This document shows positions 32,320 to 41,102 of a stretch of 64,000 nt of DNA, one piece after another (position 1 is the first letter of the stretch; each line of letters opens with the position of its first letter). This DNA is from F23-B02 sp946405205 (GTDB taxonomy: Bacteria > Bacillota > Clostridia > Oscillospirales > Oscillospiraceae). Under the pieces are notes generated by a model. That model ran no database searches. It had not been told where the DNA came from and saw nothing but the letters and a program-made list of their open reading frames with translations. The position numbers and the translations under genes were made by a program. Location: positions 1-64,000 of the forward strand of contig CAMJGL010000010.1 of assembly GCA_946405205.1 (NCBI GenBank). Reading direction: 5' to 3'.

Positions 32320-32832
32320 ATGAAGCCAAATGCCATCGTATATACATCGAACACAGGTCATACCGAACAATATGCCGCGCTGCTCGGTAGTAAGACGGGG
32401 CTGCCTGTTTATCCGCTTGACGAAGCCATGCAGAAACTGCCGCCGGAAGAGCCGGTCATTTATCTGGGATGGCTCATGGCCGGAAAGGTGCAGGGCTACA
32501 AAAAAGCCGCCGGACGCTGGCCGGTGGAGGCGGTCTGCGGAGTTGGGATGGGCGCCACCGGTTCACAGATGCAGGATCTGCGCAAAGCCAATGCGCTGCC
32601 CGACTCCATGCCCGTGTTTACGCTGCAGGGCGGCTTTGACATCACCCGCCTGCGCGGGGTCTACAAGCTGATGATGACCGTCATGCTCAAAACCGCGGGA
32701 AAGGGACTGGCAGCCAAAGAAGACCGCAGCCCCGATGAGGACGACATGCTTGATCTGCTGCTCCACGGCGGCAGCAGGGTCAGCGAGGATAATCTGGCGG
32801 CGGTGCTGGACTGGTATCAAAAGGCGCAGTGA
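32320..32832 (+). CDS. Flavodoxin-domain protein
   Basis: 170 residues. The N-terminal IVYTSNTGHTEQYAALLG carries the FMN phosphate-binding loop TSNTGHT, and a second flavin-contact region is FTLQGGFDITRL. The length and the C-terminal helical part resemble the protoporphyrinogen-oxidase-like flavodoxin_5 group, but the exact role is uncertain. I start at ATG 32320, with AAGGAGTG upstream; an upstream GTG three codons earlier is also possible. First gene of operon C; it may supply or accept electrons for the Fe-S flavoprotein two genes on (inference). Confidence 0.8.
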   Translation: MKPNAIVYTSNTGHTEQYAALLGSKTGLPVYPLDEAMQKLPPEEPVIYLGWLMAGKVQGYKKAAGRWPVEAVCGVGMGATGSQMQDLRKANALPDSMPVFTLQGGFDITRLRGVYKLMMTVMLKTAGKGLAAKEDRSPDEDDMLDLLLHGGSRVSEDNLAAVLDWYQKAQ

Positions 32833-32899
32833 TGCGCGCCGGCGCCTGCCGCTGCGAATAAGTAAATACACTGTTTCCGAGATCATGCAGAAAGGCGGA

Positions 32900-33856
32900 A
32901 TGGATGTGGATTATATTTTGAGAAAGTGGCGTCTGTCGGACGCAAAGGATCTGGCGGCGGCGCTGAACAACGAGAAGATCCTCAACAATCTGCGGGACGG
33001 CCTTCCGTTCCCCTACACCGAGCGGGACGCGTCGGACTATATCGCCGCCATGCTTGCCGCGGATGAAAACGAGACCTTCGCATACGCCATAACCGCGGAT
33101 GACCGCGCCATCGGCAGCATCGGAGCCTTTCGGCAGGGCAACATCCACCGTCAGACGGCGGAGCTGGGCTATTATCTGGCGGAGGAATACTGGGGTCACG
33201 GCATCATGAGCGACGCCATTCGGCAGATATGCGGCATTATCTTTGAGACCACCGATATCCTGCGCATTTACGCCGAGCCGTTCTCCTATAACGCCGGCTC
33301 CCGCCGTGCGCTGGAGAAAGCCGGCTTTGTGTTCGAGGGGACGATGAAAAGCAACGCCGTGAAAAACGGCAAGGTCGTGGACATGAGCCTGTACAGCCTG
33401 ACCCGAAGCACGGAAGCCTACCCTGTCCGCAGGCTCAGTCCGGAGGAGATACCGGAAGCTCTTGAGCTGTGCTGGCGGCAGTTTCTGCAGTTTGAAGCGC
33501 CGGAATACTCCGCGGAGGGCATTGCATCTTTCCGCGCCAGCCTGGACGATAAGGAGCGCACCCGAAGCCTGAGCTTTTACGGCGCGTTTGACGAAAACAA
33601 GCTGGTGGGCGTGCTTTGCATGAGAGCGCCGCAGCACATCGGCGACTTCTTCGTGGACGCCGCCTATTACCGCCGCGGCATCGGCAGGAAGCTGTTTGAA
33701 GCCATGCGGCGGGATCACTCAAGGCAGGTCTTCACCGTCAATTCCTCCCCCTACGCGGTGGAGGTGTACCGGCATCTGGGCTTTGTTCCGACGGATACGG
33801 AGCAGCTTACCGACGGCCTGCGATACACACCGATGCGATTTGAGGAAAAGAAATGA
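32900..33856 (+). CDS. Tandem GNAT-domain acetyltransferase
   Basis: 318 residues with two GNAT folds. Residues 1-168 resemble the RimJ/RimL type (GYYLAEEYWGHGIMSDAIRQ acetyl-CoA loop, RRALEKAGFVFEG). Residues 175-318 form a second GNAT (AAYYRRGIGRKLFEAM, AVEVYRHLGFVPT). The start is uncertain: ATG 32900 fits the first family residues, while ATG 32885 is five codons upstream. Its stop overlaps the next gene as ATGA. Acceptors are unknown; proteins, antibiotics or polyamines are all possible. Confidence 0.85.
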   Translation: MDVDYILRKWRLSDAKDLAAALNNEKILNNLRDGLPFPYTERDASDYIAAMLAADENETFAYAITADDRAIGSIGAFRQGNIHRQTAELGYYLAEEYWGHGIMSDAIRQICGIIFETTDILRIYAEPFSYNAGSRRALEKAGFVFEGTMKSNAVKNGKVVDMSLYSLTRSTEAYPVRRLSPEEIPEALELCWRQFLQFEAPEYSAEGIASFRASLDDKERTRSLSFYGAFDENKLVGVLCMRAPQHIGDFFVDAAYYRRGIGRKLFEAMRRDHSRQVFTVNSSPYAVEVYRHLGFVPTDTEQLTDGLRYTPMRFEEKK

Positions 33857-34572
33857 AAATTGTTGTAATTAACGGACAGAACCACAGGGGCAGCACCTGG
33901 AACATAGGCAATTTGCTGGTACGGAAGCTTGCCGGCGAAAATGAGGTCAGGGAATATTTCCTGCCGAGGGACTTGAACCACTTCTGCTCGGGCTGCTTTG
34001 CCTGTCTGGAAGCGAGGGAGCGCTGCCCGTATTGGCGGGAAAAGGAGCCCATCCTGCGGGATATGCTGGAGGCGGATCTTCTGATCTTCACCAGCCCCAA
34101 CTACTGCATGATGCCGTCGGCGCCCATGAAGGCGTTCCTGGACCTGTTCTTCACGAACTGGATGAGCCATAAGCCGCTGAGGGAGATGTTTTCAAAAAGA
34201 GCCGTCGTGATCTCCACCGCAGCCGGAGCCGGAGCGAAGAAGGCAGCCGGGCTGATCGCGGCTAACCTTACCAATTGGGGGATCCCCGAGATCCGCCGTT
34301 ACGCCGCCGTTGTGAGCGCCATGAACTGGGATATGGTCCCGCCGAAGAAAAAGGCCGGGATCGAAAAGGACATGGAAAAGCTGGCTCGGAAGCTGGCGCG
34401 CCGCGGCAGGGTCACGGTCGGGCTCAGAACACGGCTTCTGTTTTGGTTTTACGGAGGAATGCAGAAGGCCGGCTGGGGAGCGTCCGGGGCCGAAAAGCAA
34501 TACTGGGCCGAAAACGGCTGGCTTTCCGGCGGAAAGCCATGGAAGCAGTCCGATAAAAAGGAGACCGTATAA
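33853..34572 (+). CDS. NADPH-dependent FMN reductase family / Fe-S flavoprotein-like
   Basis: 239 residues. Residues 1-150 are a flavodoxin-like FMN domain (VVINGQNHRGSTWNIGN; SPNYCMMPSAPMKAFLD). A compact cysteine motif C45-x2-C48-x2-C51-x6-C58 sits where archaeal and clostridial iron-sulfur flavoproteins bind a 4Fe-4S cluster, so electron transfer through FMN and Fe-S is likely. The C-terminal 60 residues are basic and amphipathic. Last gene of operon C, translationally coupled to the GNAT gene and followed by a terminator. Confidence 0.85.
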   Translation: MKIVVINGQNHRGSTWNIGNLLVRKLAGENEVREYFLPRDLNHFCSGCFACLEARERCPYWREKEPILRDMLEADLLIFTSPNYCMMPSAPMKAFLDLFFTNWMSHKPLREMFSKRAVVISTAAGAGAKKAAGLIAANLTNWGIPEIRRYAAVVSAMNWDMVPPKKKAGIEKDMEKLARKLARRGRVTVGLRTRLLFWFYGGMQKAGWGASGAEKQYWAENGWLSGGKPWKQSDKKETV

Positions 34573-34607
34573 TGCGCCTGCCGAAGGTCAAACAAAACGT
34601 GACATGA

Positions 34608-34640
34608 AAAAAGCAGAGAGGCCTTTCCTCTCTGCTTTTT
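34608..34640 (+). terminator. Terminator of the flavodoxin operon
   Basis: AAAAAGCAGAGAGG (34608-34621) / CCTCTCTGCTTTTT (34627-34640). Confidence 0.92.
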
Positions 34641-34654
34641 CTGTTTATGCGGAA

Positions 34655-34735
34655 ATCTAAAGCCGCCGACGGACGAGCAATGCTCGGTCTTGGCAGACGG
34701 CCAATTCGGATTGAGAATGACGTTTGTCGATATTG
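34655..34735. repeat. Partial repeat in inverted orientation
   Basis: GCCGCCGACGGACGAGCAAT and the following bases to about 34712 match the reverse complement of the first 60 bases of the window. ATTGCGTCAGCCCGG near 34734 is the reverse complement of the family's CCGGTCGGGCTGACGCAAT box with a small deletion. Confidence 0.6.
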
Positions 34736-34815
34736 CGTCAGCCCGGTTATATCCTGCGGCGTTATTCGAGATATTCCATTATCAAAATGACAGCGTCAAT
34801 AATAATACTGCACCC

Positions 34816-35080
34816 GTAGGGGCGGCCATTGGCCGTCCGCCTGTGAAAATTCGCAGCAATGTGAAACAGAACGCGAGTGCAAAATAGAATTATTCCATTA
34901 TCACCGGTCGGGCTAACGCAAAAGCGTTTAAATAAAATGCAGCAACGACAGGGAAAAAGCGCGAGTGCAAAATAGAATACTTCCATTGTCACCGGTCGGG
35001 CTGACGCAATAAAGATACATTCCGTTCTAAATGCGAATCGCCCCTCCGGCGAGGAGCGGACGAGCGATGCTCGCCCCTAC
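34816..35080 (+). repeat. MITE-like repeat, 265-bp copy with internal duplication
   Basis: Begins GTAGGGGCGGCCATTGGCCG and ends CGAGCGATGCTCGCCCCTAC, which are imperfect inverted repeats of each other. The interior carries the box GCGAGTGCAAAATAGAAT followed by CACCGGTCGGGCT twice, explaining why it is longer than the 178-bp copies near 57 kb. No protein-coding potential. Confidence 0.8.
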
Positions 35081-35110
35081 AATTATCGGTACTTCTATAT
35101 TTTTGCTGCC

Positions 35111-35225
35111 GTAGGGGCGGCCATTGGCCGTCCGCCAGTGAAAATTCACAGCGATGTGAAACAGCACGCGAGTGCAAAATAGACTATTGCCATTTTTACC
35201 GGTCGGGCTGACGCAAAATAGATTT
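35111..35225 (+). repeat. MITE-like repeat, 3'-truncated copy
   Basis: Begins GTAGGGGCGGCCATTGGCCG, keeps the GAAAATTCACAGCGATGTGA box, the GCGAGTGC box and ACCGGTCGGGCTGACGCAAA, and stops about 20 bases short of the dehydratase gene end. The 30-base spacer from the previous copy resembles the spacers in the 57-kb array. Confidence 0.8.
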
Positions 35226-35244
35226 GCGGAAGCCCCAAATCGGC

Positions 35245-36789
35245 TTAAAAAGCGTCGCAGTCGTCGAAGTCGAGCAGCGTCGGGTCGAGGGGCTCCTCGC
35301 GCAGTACGCTCGTCATATAGTTGTTCACCTGCCTGCGCATATCTCTGCGGGATATGGTGCGCGGGTCCATAAGATCCTGCTGCACCCAGATGAAGTTTAT
35401 GTTTCTCTCTCGCGCCTGCTCGTCGAAGACGCCCTGCAGGCCGTCCATGCCCTTGCAGGAGATCTGGTCGTACATGATGATGGTATCGACATTGTACTCC
35501 TCGGCGACGCGCCACATCTCGTCAACGGAGTTGCGGAAGCCGCCCTTTGTGTGCTTGCGCATGGTGGCGCGCTGATAGGTCAGGGCGACGCCCTCGAGCA
35601 TGGTCTCAGGGGTGGAGGTGTCGATGATGACCTGAGAAATGTGGGTCTCCATGTCCATGACGGAGACTATGCCCCAGCACTGCTCGAGCCAGTTTGCAAA
35701 GTTGGTGTAGTAGTTTGCCGGGCAGGACCACACAAGAGCCTTGTGGCGCATTTCAAGCGCGCAGGGCTCGCGCTTTTCGTATGCGCGCAGCATGAGCTCC
35801 CTGACCTTTTGGTCGGCCTTGTTGAAGCGCTCATCCATGCCGCCGTGCAGGTGGTAGGAGTACATACGGTAAAGCCACGGGGTCGCGCCGGTCACCTGCG
35901 GATAATCGGTGCGGTTTATCTCCCACAGGTCAAGGTGGAAGCGCGTGACCTCGTTATAGCTCTCGAGGGCGGCGCGGAAGGCGTCCCAGTCGAATTTCTC
36001 GCCCGTGTGCTCCTCGATAAAGGCGATGCAGCCTTTAAGCTCCTCAACGGCATACTCCTGGGCGTCAACATCGTCGTTATAGCGCAGGGGAACGCCGAGG
36101 CAGTAGGTCGGGAGCTTGAAATAGCGGTCCTGGAAGGACGTCGTCATAATGCTGCCGTCGCAGGGCATGTTGCAGGCGATGAAGCACTTGCCGAAAATGG
36201 GATAGTCTCCCTCCGCGGCGACGCCGGCCTCCGCCGAGGGCAGGGGGCATACGTCCGCGGGCACACCGAAGTTCTCGATCGCGTCGAGATACACGGGCGG
36301 GAGCTGCTGGTTTATCATGGAGGACAGGAAGATGGGTATGGTCTGGACGGGGATGCCGATGAGGTTGGGGAAGCCCGCCATGAGCTCCGTCGGCACGAGC
36401 TCGTCGAAGCAGACGATGCGGTCTGCCAGAGCCTTGCTGCCGCCGATCTTCTGGTCGGCGTTGAAGGTATCGGCAATGATGTCGATGGTGTGCTTTATGA
36501 TGACGTCATAGAGCAGGTGTCCGGCTTTGAGCTGGGTGCCGCGCATACCCTCGAGCTGGCGGTCGATAAACTGCGGCAGGGTGAGGTATGTAAACATCCA
36601 GCGGTATCTGAAGATACCCTTGACGACCTGAACGGGAGATTGGAGGACGAACTTTATCATGTCCTTCCACATGACGCACCACCATCCGTAGTCGATGAGG
36701 GTGTCTTTCACGCCGCGCCATTCGCGCATTTTGCGAACGCCGGTCTTATCCTGATAGGTCAGGCCCAGATTTCTCGGTTTAACTGCCAT
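35245..36789 (-). CDS. 2-hydroxyacyl-CoA dehydratase family, larger subunit
   Basis: A 514-residue protein of the HgdB/BcrC-type family. These heterodimers bind 4Fe-4S clusters and, after ATP-driven single-electron activation, dehydrate 2-hydroxyacyl-CoA or reduce benzoyl-CoA-type rings. Visible family blocks are FDELVPTELMAGFPNLIGIP, CFIACNMPCDGSIMTTS and DTIIMYDQISCKG, whose cysteines are candidate cluster ligands. GGGAGGACG precedes the ATG, one base after the stop of the smaller subunit gene. The CoA-transferase and HgdC-like activator usually nearby are absent from the window. The substrate is unknown. Confidence 0.88.
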   Translation of the reverse strand: MAVKPRNLGLTYQDKTGVRKMREWRGVKDTLIDYGWWCVMWKDMIKFVLQSPVQVVKGIFRYRWMFTYLTLPQFIDRQLEGMRGTQLKAGHLLYDVIIKHTIDIIADTFNADQKIGGSKALADRIVCFDELVPTELMAGFPNLIGIPVQTIPIFLSSMINQQLPPVYLDAIENFGVPADVCPLPSAEAGVAAEGDYPIFGKCFIACNMPCDGSIMTTSFQDRYFKLPTYCLGVPLRYNDDVDAQEYAVEELKGCIAFIEEHTGEKFDWDAFRAALESYNEVTRFHLDLWEINRTDYPQVTGATPWLYRMYSYHLHGGMDERFNKADQKVRELMLRAYEKREPCALEMRHKALVWSCPANYYTNFANWLEQCWGIVSVMDMETHISQVIIDTSTPETMLEGVALTYQRATMRKHTKGGFRNSVDEMWRVAEEYNVDTIIMYDQISCKGMDGLQGVFDEQARERNINFIWVQQDLMDPRTISRRDMRRQVNNYMTSVLREEPLDPTLLDFDDCDAF

Positions 36790-36790
36790 T

Positions 36791-37987
36791 TCAGCGTCCT
36801 CCCTTAGCGTTGTTTATCTGCTTTATCTCAAGGCTCTCGACAAAGGCCTGCACTCGAGTGCGGAGCTGGCCGGAGGCGTTGCCCGTGTACTCCCTGTCGA
36901 CGCAGACGGTGGGGTAGTTGTAAAGCTCGGTCATGACATGGGAGGCAAGGGCTCTCTCATAGCCCCAGAACTCGCAGAATTTCATCTGCTCGTATATGAT
37001 GCCCTGAGCGTTGAAGTCCTTTGCGAGCTTATCGACGAAGTCGTAGCGGGCGTGGACCTTTTCCTTTTCCATGTAGCGCGGGCACTGGCTGGTCTCCTGA
37101 TAAAAGCGGCAGATCTGATCCAGAGCGGGCTCGTCGTCATTGAGGATTATCTCCTGCCTGCCCGGGAAGGAGCCGAAGCAGAAGCGGTCGGCGACGATGA
37201 GCGCGCCGGACTGCTCGACGGTGCGGGTGAAATCAAGATCGTCGATCTCGGAGCCGACCACGACCACCCTTGCGCGGTGCTGCTTTTTCTCATCGGTTTT
37301 GCGCTTTTTGACCTCCTCGAGCGTTTCCCTGAGCTTATCCTTTATCAGGTATTTGGGGCAGCAGTAGGAAACAAGGCACAGAACGTGATATTCATAGCCC
37401 GTGATCGGCGGATTGTCCAGCTTGCGCATTTCGCCGATCTCCGTGAGGATGCGGCAGACCTCGTTATGCTCCGCGACGGCCCTTCTTATGGCCCCGTCGG
37501 AGATGTCCGTGCCGTATTTTTCGTGCAGGGGCTCGAGCACCTTTTTCGTTATCTGGTTCTTGTAGTGCTTGAGGCCGTGGGGCGTGACCTTGAAGGGCAC
37601 GTCGATAAAGGACACAAAGAATTTTTCGTTCTTCACGAGCTGCAGAAGCTCAAAATGCTCGAGAGTCCTGTTCATCTCGGAGCAGGTCTCGCCTCCGGCG
37701 AGGGCCGACAGGAAGTTGTATCCTCCCTCGATGCCGCGCTCGACCAGCGCTTTGGAATAGCCGCACAGGTAGTTGGTCATGTAATAGGTCGAGATATCCA
37801 TGCTGCCCGTGCGGGGCGCCCTGAGCCGGACTGAGAAGCAGTTGTCAAGATTCAGCAGCACCTCGGGCATATGGTAGCAGGTGTAGCCCACGGCGTGCCG
37901 GCCCTCCCCGACGGCCTGAAGCACGAGCTCGTTTGCCGCCTCGTCCAGCAAATGCTCGAAGTAGATCAGATGCTTTAGATCCTTCAT
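36791..37987 (-). CDS. 2-hydroxyacyl-CoA dehydratase family, smaller subunit
   Basis: 398 residues of the same superfamily as the next gene. Conserved elements include AVGYTCYHMPEVLL near the N-terminus, the central VVVVGSEIDD and a late QMKFCEFWGYERALAS, with Cys residues at positions used for cluster binding in relatives. I start at 37987, where GGAGG lies six bases before the ATG; a start four codons upstream would overlap the ribosome binding site. It is the first gene of a two-gene operon driven by a near-perfect sigma-A promoter. Function is presumably anaerobic amino acid or hydroxy-acid fermentation. Confidence 0.88.
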   Translation of the reverse strand: MKDLKHLIYFEHLLDEAANELVLQAVGEGRHAVGYTCYHMPEVLLNLDNCFSVRLRAPRTGSMDISTYYMTNYLCGYSKALVERGIEGGYNFLSALAGGETCSEMNRTLEHFELLQLVKNEKFFVSFIDVPFKVTPHGLKHYKNQITKKVLEPLHEKYGTDISDGAIRRAVAEHNEVCRILTEIGEMRKLDNPPITGYEYHVLCLVSYCCPKYLIKDKLRETLEEVKKRKTDEKKQHRARVVVVGSEIDDLDFTRTVEQSGALIVADRFCFGSFPGRQEIILNDDEPALDQICRFYQETSQCPRYMEKEKVHARYDFVDKLAKDFNAQGIIYEQMKFCEFWGYERALASHVMTELYNYPTVCVDREYTGNASGQLRTRVQAFVESLEIKQINNAKGGR

Positions 37988-38030
37988 GTTTTCCTCCACA
38001 TATGTATTTTCGTATTGTCAGTATATAGAA

Positions 38031-38059
38031 AGTATAGTATGTTTGCCCCTGAGTGTCAA
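38031..38059 (-). promoter_or_regulatory. Sigma-A-type promoter of the dehydratase operon
   Basis: On the minus strand, TTGACA (38059-38054), 17 bases, TATACT (38036-38031). It diverges from the promoter at 38098. Confidence 0.8.
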
Positions 38060-38097
38060 GATTATCACAAGGCTTTGTCGGGAGATGTGCTTTTTCT

Positions 38098-38126
38098 TTG
38101 ACATGGGGCAGCGGATGGAGTATGAT
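38098..38126 (+). promoter_or_regulatory. Sigma-A-type promoter of the redox/Bce-regulator operon
   Basis: TTGACA (38098-38103), 17 bases, TATGAT (38121-38126); predicted start about 30 bases before the first ATG. Confidence 0.75.
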
Positions 38127-38155
38127 ATCGCCATAAAAACAACAGGAGAATTGCG

Positions 38156-38566
38156 ATGAACAAGAAAGAAAAAGCCGCAAAATTTCATTCCATGGGCTGC
38201 AACTGCGCCCAGGCGGTGGCCTGCGCCTTCTGCGCGGACGCGGATATCGAGACCATGAAGAGCCTTACGCGCCGCTACGGAGGCGGAGCCTACAAATACT
38301 GCGGCGCGCTGATGGGCGCGGTCACGGCGATGAACTACATGGACGGGGCGATAGACCCCGGGGATCCCGCGGACATGGAGGGCAAAAACGCCGTGGCGGC
38401 GGCAGAGCTCCTGGAGAGCTTCAGGGCGAAAAACGGCTCGGTCTACTGCCGCGAGCTCAAGGGCAGGGATACAGGCGTTCCGCTGCGGAGCTGCCGGGGC
38501 TGCGTGGAGGACGCCGCCGAGCTGCTGGAGGAGAGCTTGCGCGCCGCCGGACGGGATCTGAAATAA
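38156..38566 (+). CDS. C_GCAxxG_C_C family protein
   Basis: 136 residues. The four family blocks are present: FHSMGCNCAQAVACAFC, RRYGGGAYKYCGALMGAV, AKNGSVYCRELKG and SCRGCVEDAAELLEE. The family has conserved cysteines suggesting a metal or Fe-S site and a redox role, but no function is proven. Its stop overlaps the ATG of the response regulator by one base, so it is co-translated with a Bce-type two-component system, an unusual neighbour. The ribosome binding site is AGGAGAA. Confidence 0.85.
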   Translation: MNKKEKAAKFHSMGCNCAQAVACAFCADADIETMKSLTRRYGGGAYKYCGALMGAVTAMNYMDGAIDPGDPADMEGKNAVAAAELLESFRAKNGSVYCRELKGRDTGVPLRSCRGCVEDAAELLEESLRAAGRDLK

Positions 38567-39237
38567 TGTACAGGATACTGATAGTTGAGGATGACAGGGG
38601 CATCGCCGCTGCGATAAAGGCGCAGGCGGAGATGTGGAATCTCGAGGCGGTGTGCGCGGAGGATTTCCGCGACGTGCTCGGTGAGTTTGCGCGGGTGCAG
38701 CCGCACCTCGTGCTTCTGGATATAACGCTGCCCTTTTTTAACGGCTATCACTGGTGCGGCGAGATACGCAGGCTGTCCAAGGTGCCGATAATCTTCATAT
38801 CCTCGGCCGCGGACAACATGAACATCGTAATGGCGATGAGCATGGGCGCGGATGATTTCATAGCCAAGCCCTTTGACGGCAGCGTGCTCATGGCGAAGAT
38901 ACAGGCGCTGCTGCGCCGCAGCTATGATTTTGCCGCCGCCACTCCGCTGCTGGAGCACCGCGGCGCGTTCCTCGACACGGGGGATAACTCCCTCACCTAC
39001 GGGGGCGAGAGGATAGCCCTCACGAAGAACGAATACCGCATCCTGCTGTGCCTCATGGAGAACAAGGGCAGGGTCGTCAGCCGCGAAAAGCTCATGGAGC
39101 GGCTCTGGGAGACCGACAGCTTCGTCGACGAAAACACCCTGACCGTGAACGTCGGCAGGCTGCGGAAAAAGCTTGACGCCGCGGGGCTCGCGGGCTTCAT
39201 CGCGACGAAGTTCGGCGTGGGATATATAGTGGAGTAG
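38566..39237 (+). CDS. OmpR-family response regulator (BceR-like)
   Basis: 223 residues. Receiver domain 1-115 with acidic pocket D9/D10, phospho-acceptor D52 in LVLLDITLP and K in FIAKPFDG. Winged-HTH output domain 130-223 (TKNEYRILLCLMENKGRVVSREKLMERLWE; VNVGRLRKKLDAAG). With the small kinase and the ABC pair downstream it forms a Bce-type antimicrobial-peptide detection and resistance module. A candidate target site lies at 40236-40249 before the ABC genes. Confidence 0.93.
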   Translation: MYRILIVEDDRGIAAAIKAQAEMWNLEAVCAEDFRDVLGEFARVQPHLVLLDITLPFFNGYHWCGEIRRLSKVPIIFISSAADNMNIVMAMSMGADDFIAKPFDGSVLMAKIQALLRRSYDFAAATPLLEHRGAFLDTGDNSLTYGGERIALTKNEYRILLCLMENKGRVVSREKLMERLWETDSFVDENTLTVNVGRLRKKLDAAGLAGFIATKFGVGYIVE

Positions 39238-39241
39238 CGCA

Positions 39242-40231
39242 ATGAAGCTATTTGCAGCATATTTAAAACAGCATATTAAGCTGATAATCGCCGCCGTCGG
39301 GTTTTTCATCATATTCGCGGTGTGCTTTGCGCTGTATCACCTGCCGCTGCTGGCGGTCATATACCCCGCCGGCCTGAGCCTGCTGCTTATCGCGCTGCTT
39401 ACGGCGATAGACTTCGGCAGGGTGAAGGCAAAGCATGAGCAGCTCTCCGCCCTGAACGAGGTGAGCGCCGCCGAAGCCTCCGCCCTGCCCCCGGAAAAGA
39501 GCATCGACGACGCCGACTACCGGCGCATAATCGGCATCCTTGCCGAAAGCAGCGCGCAGCTTCGCGCCGAGGCCGAGCGCAGCTACGCGGATATGACAGA
39601 TTACTACACCGTCTGGGCGCATCAGATAAAAACGCCCATCGCCTCCATGCGCCTGAGCCTGCAGAGCGAGGACTCTCCCCTGTCGCGCCAGATGCTTGCG
39701 GAGCTGGGCAGGATAGAGCAGTATGTCGAGATGGCGCTGGCGTATCTGAGGCTCGATTCGGACACGAGCGACTATGTGATAAAGGAATACGAGCTGGACG
39801 CACTCATCCGCCAGTCGGTGCGGAAATTCGCCGGAGAGTTCATCGGCCGCAGGATAAGCCTTGAGTTTGAGCCGACGAACGCGACCGTCATAAGCGACGA
39901 AAAATGGCTCTGCTTCGTCATCGAGCAGCTATTGTCCAACGCCCTCAAGTACACCCCCTCGGGCAGCGTCAGGATATATATGACAGAGCCCAAGACCCTC
40001 TGCATCCGCGATACCGGCATTGGCATCGCGCCCGAGGACCTGCCGAGGATATTTGAAAAGGGCTACACGGGCTATAACGGCAGAACGGATAAGACCGCGA
40101 GCGGGCTGGGGCTGTACCTCTGCCGCAGCATATGCCGCCGCCTCGGCCACGGCATCAGCGCCGTCTCCGAGCCCGGCCTCGGCACGGAAATACGCATCGA
40201 TCTGAGTCAGTATAAGCTCTCTGCCGAGTGA
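39242..40231 (+). CDS. Intramembrane-sensing histidine kinase (BceS-like)
   Basis: 329 residues. Two membrane helices (12-32 and 36-55) joined by only a few residues, so it has no outside sensor domain. The H-box is YYTVWAHQIKTPIASM with H127. N-box QLLSNALKYTP, G1 DTGIGIAPEDLP and G2 GLGLYLCRSI follow. Kinases of this type do not sense peptides directly; the BceAB-like transporter acts as sensor, and both parts are present in this locus. It starts four bases after the regulator stop. Confidence 0.93.
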   Translation: MKLFAAYLKQHIKLIIAAVGFFIIFAVCFALYHLPLLAVIYPAGLSLLLIALLTAIDFGRVKAKHEQLSALNEVSAAEASALPPEKSIDDADYRRIIGILAESSAQLRAEAERSYADMTDYYTVWAHQIKTPIASMRLSLQSEDSPLSRQMLAELGRIEQYVEMALAYLRLDSDTSDYVIKEYELDALIRQSVRKFAGEFIGRRISLEFEPTNATVISDEKWLCFVIEQLLSNALKYTPSGSVRIYMTEPKTLCIRDTGIGIAPEDLPRIFEKGYTGYNGRTDKTASGLGLYLCRSICRRLGHGISAVSEPGLGTEIRIDLSQYKLSAE

Positions 40232-40235
40232 TTTG

Positions 40236-40249
40236 TGACAATTATGTTA
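40236..40249 (+). promoter_or_regulatory. Candidate BceR-type binding site
   Basis: TGACA-ATTA-TGTTA fits the inverted-repeat motif TNACA-N4-TGTAA known for BceR-like regulators, with one mismatch. A promoter-like TTGCAT, 17 bases, TGTTAT lies downstream at about 40286-40314. An 11-bp inverted repeat AAAGGGAAATG / CATTTCCCTTT (40257-40267, 40289-40299) sits between them. Confidence 0.55.
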
Positions 40250-40337
40250 GAAATGAAAAGGGAAATGTAAGCCTAATCGATGGTTTTGCATTTCCCTTTG
40301 CTGTAAAGTGTTATTGTAAAACGAAAGGAGCAATGAC

Positions 40338-41102
40338 ATGAGCATACTGACTGTTGAAAACCTGAAAAAAATATATACCACCCGCTTCGGCGGAAACAAG
40401 GTCGAGGCGCTCAGGAACGTCAATTTCAGCGTCGAGGAGGGCGAGTACGTCGCCATCATGGGCGAGTCCGGCTCCGGCAAGACCACGCTGCTGAACATCC
40501 TCGCCGCTCTGGACAAGCCCACCTCGGGCACCGTGACCCTTGACGGCAGGGAGCTTACAAAGATCAGGGAGAGCGAGGCCGCCAACTTCCGCCGCGACAA
40601 TCTCGGCTTCGTGTTTCAGGAGTTCAACCTCCTCGACACCTTCACCCTTGAGGACAACATCTTCCTGCCTCTGGTGCTCGCGGGAAAGAGCTACGACGAG
40701 ATGCACGCACGCATCATCCCCGTGGCAAAGGAGCTGGGCATATCCGAGCTGCTGAAAAAGTACCCCTATGAGGTGTCCGGCGGCCAGAAGCAGCGCGCCG
40801 CCGTCGCCCGCGCACTCATTACAAACCCCCGTATCGTCCTCGCCGACGAGCCCACCGGCGCCCTCGACTCCAGATCCACCGACGAGCTGCTGCGGCTGTT
40901 CGGCCAGATAAACGGCAGGGGCCAGACCATCCTCATGGTGACCCACTCGGTCAAGGCGGCCTCTCACGCCGGACGTGTGCTGTTCATAAAAGACGGCGAG
41001 GTGTTCCACCAGATCTACCGCGGACAGAGCAGCGACCAGCAGCTTTACCAGAAGATATCCGACACCCTGACGATGCTTGCGACGGGCGGTGATAAGGAAT
41101 GA
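40338..41102 (+). CDS. ABC transporter ATP-binding protein (BceA-like)
   Basis: 254 residues of the MacB/LolD-like class. Walker A GESGSGKTT at 42-50, Q-loop VFQEFNLLDTFT, ABC signature VSGGQKQRAAVARAL, Walker B IVLADEPTGALDSR, H-loop MVTHSVKAAS. With the following FtsX-type permease it forms a peptide-antibiotic resistance and sensing transporter. GAAAGGAG precedes the ATG. It is 106 bases downstream of the kinase, separated by a candidate regulator site. Confidence 0.94.
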   Translation: MSILTVENLKKIYTTRFGGNKVEALRNVNFSVEEGEYVAIMGESGSGKTTLLNILAALDKPTSGTVTLDGRELTKIRESEAANFRRDNLGFVFQEFNLLDTFTLEDNIFLPLVLAGKSYDEMHARIIPVAKELGISELLKKYPYEVSGGQKQRAAVARALITNPRIVLADEPTGALDSRSTDELLRLFGQINGRGQTILMVTHSVKAASHAGRVLFIKDGEVFHQIYRGQSSDQQLYQKISDTLTMLATGGDKE

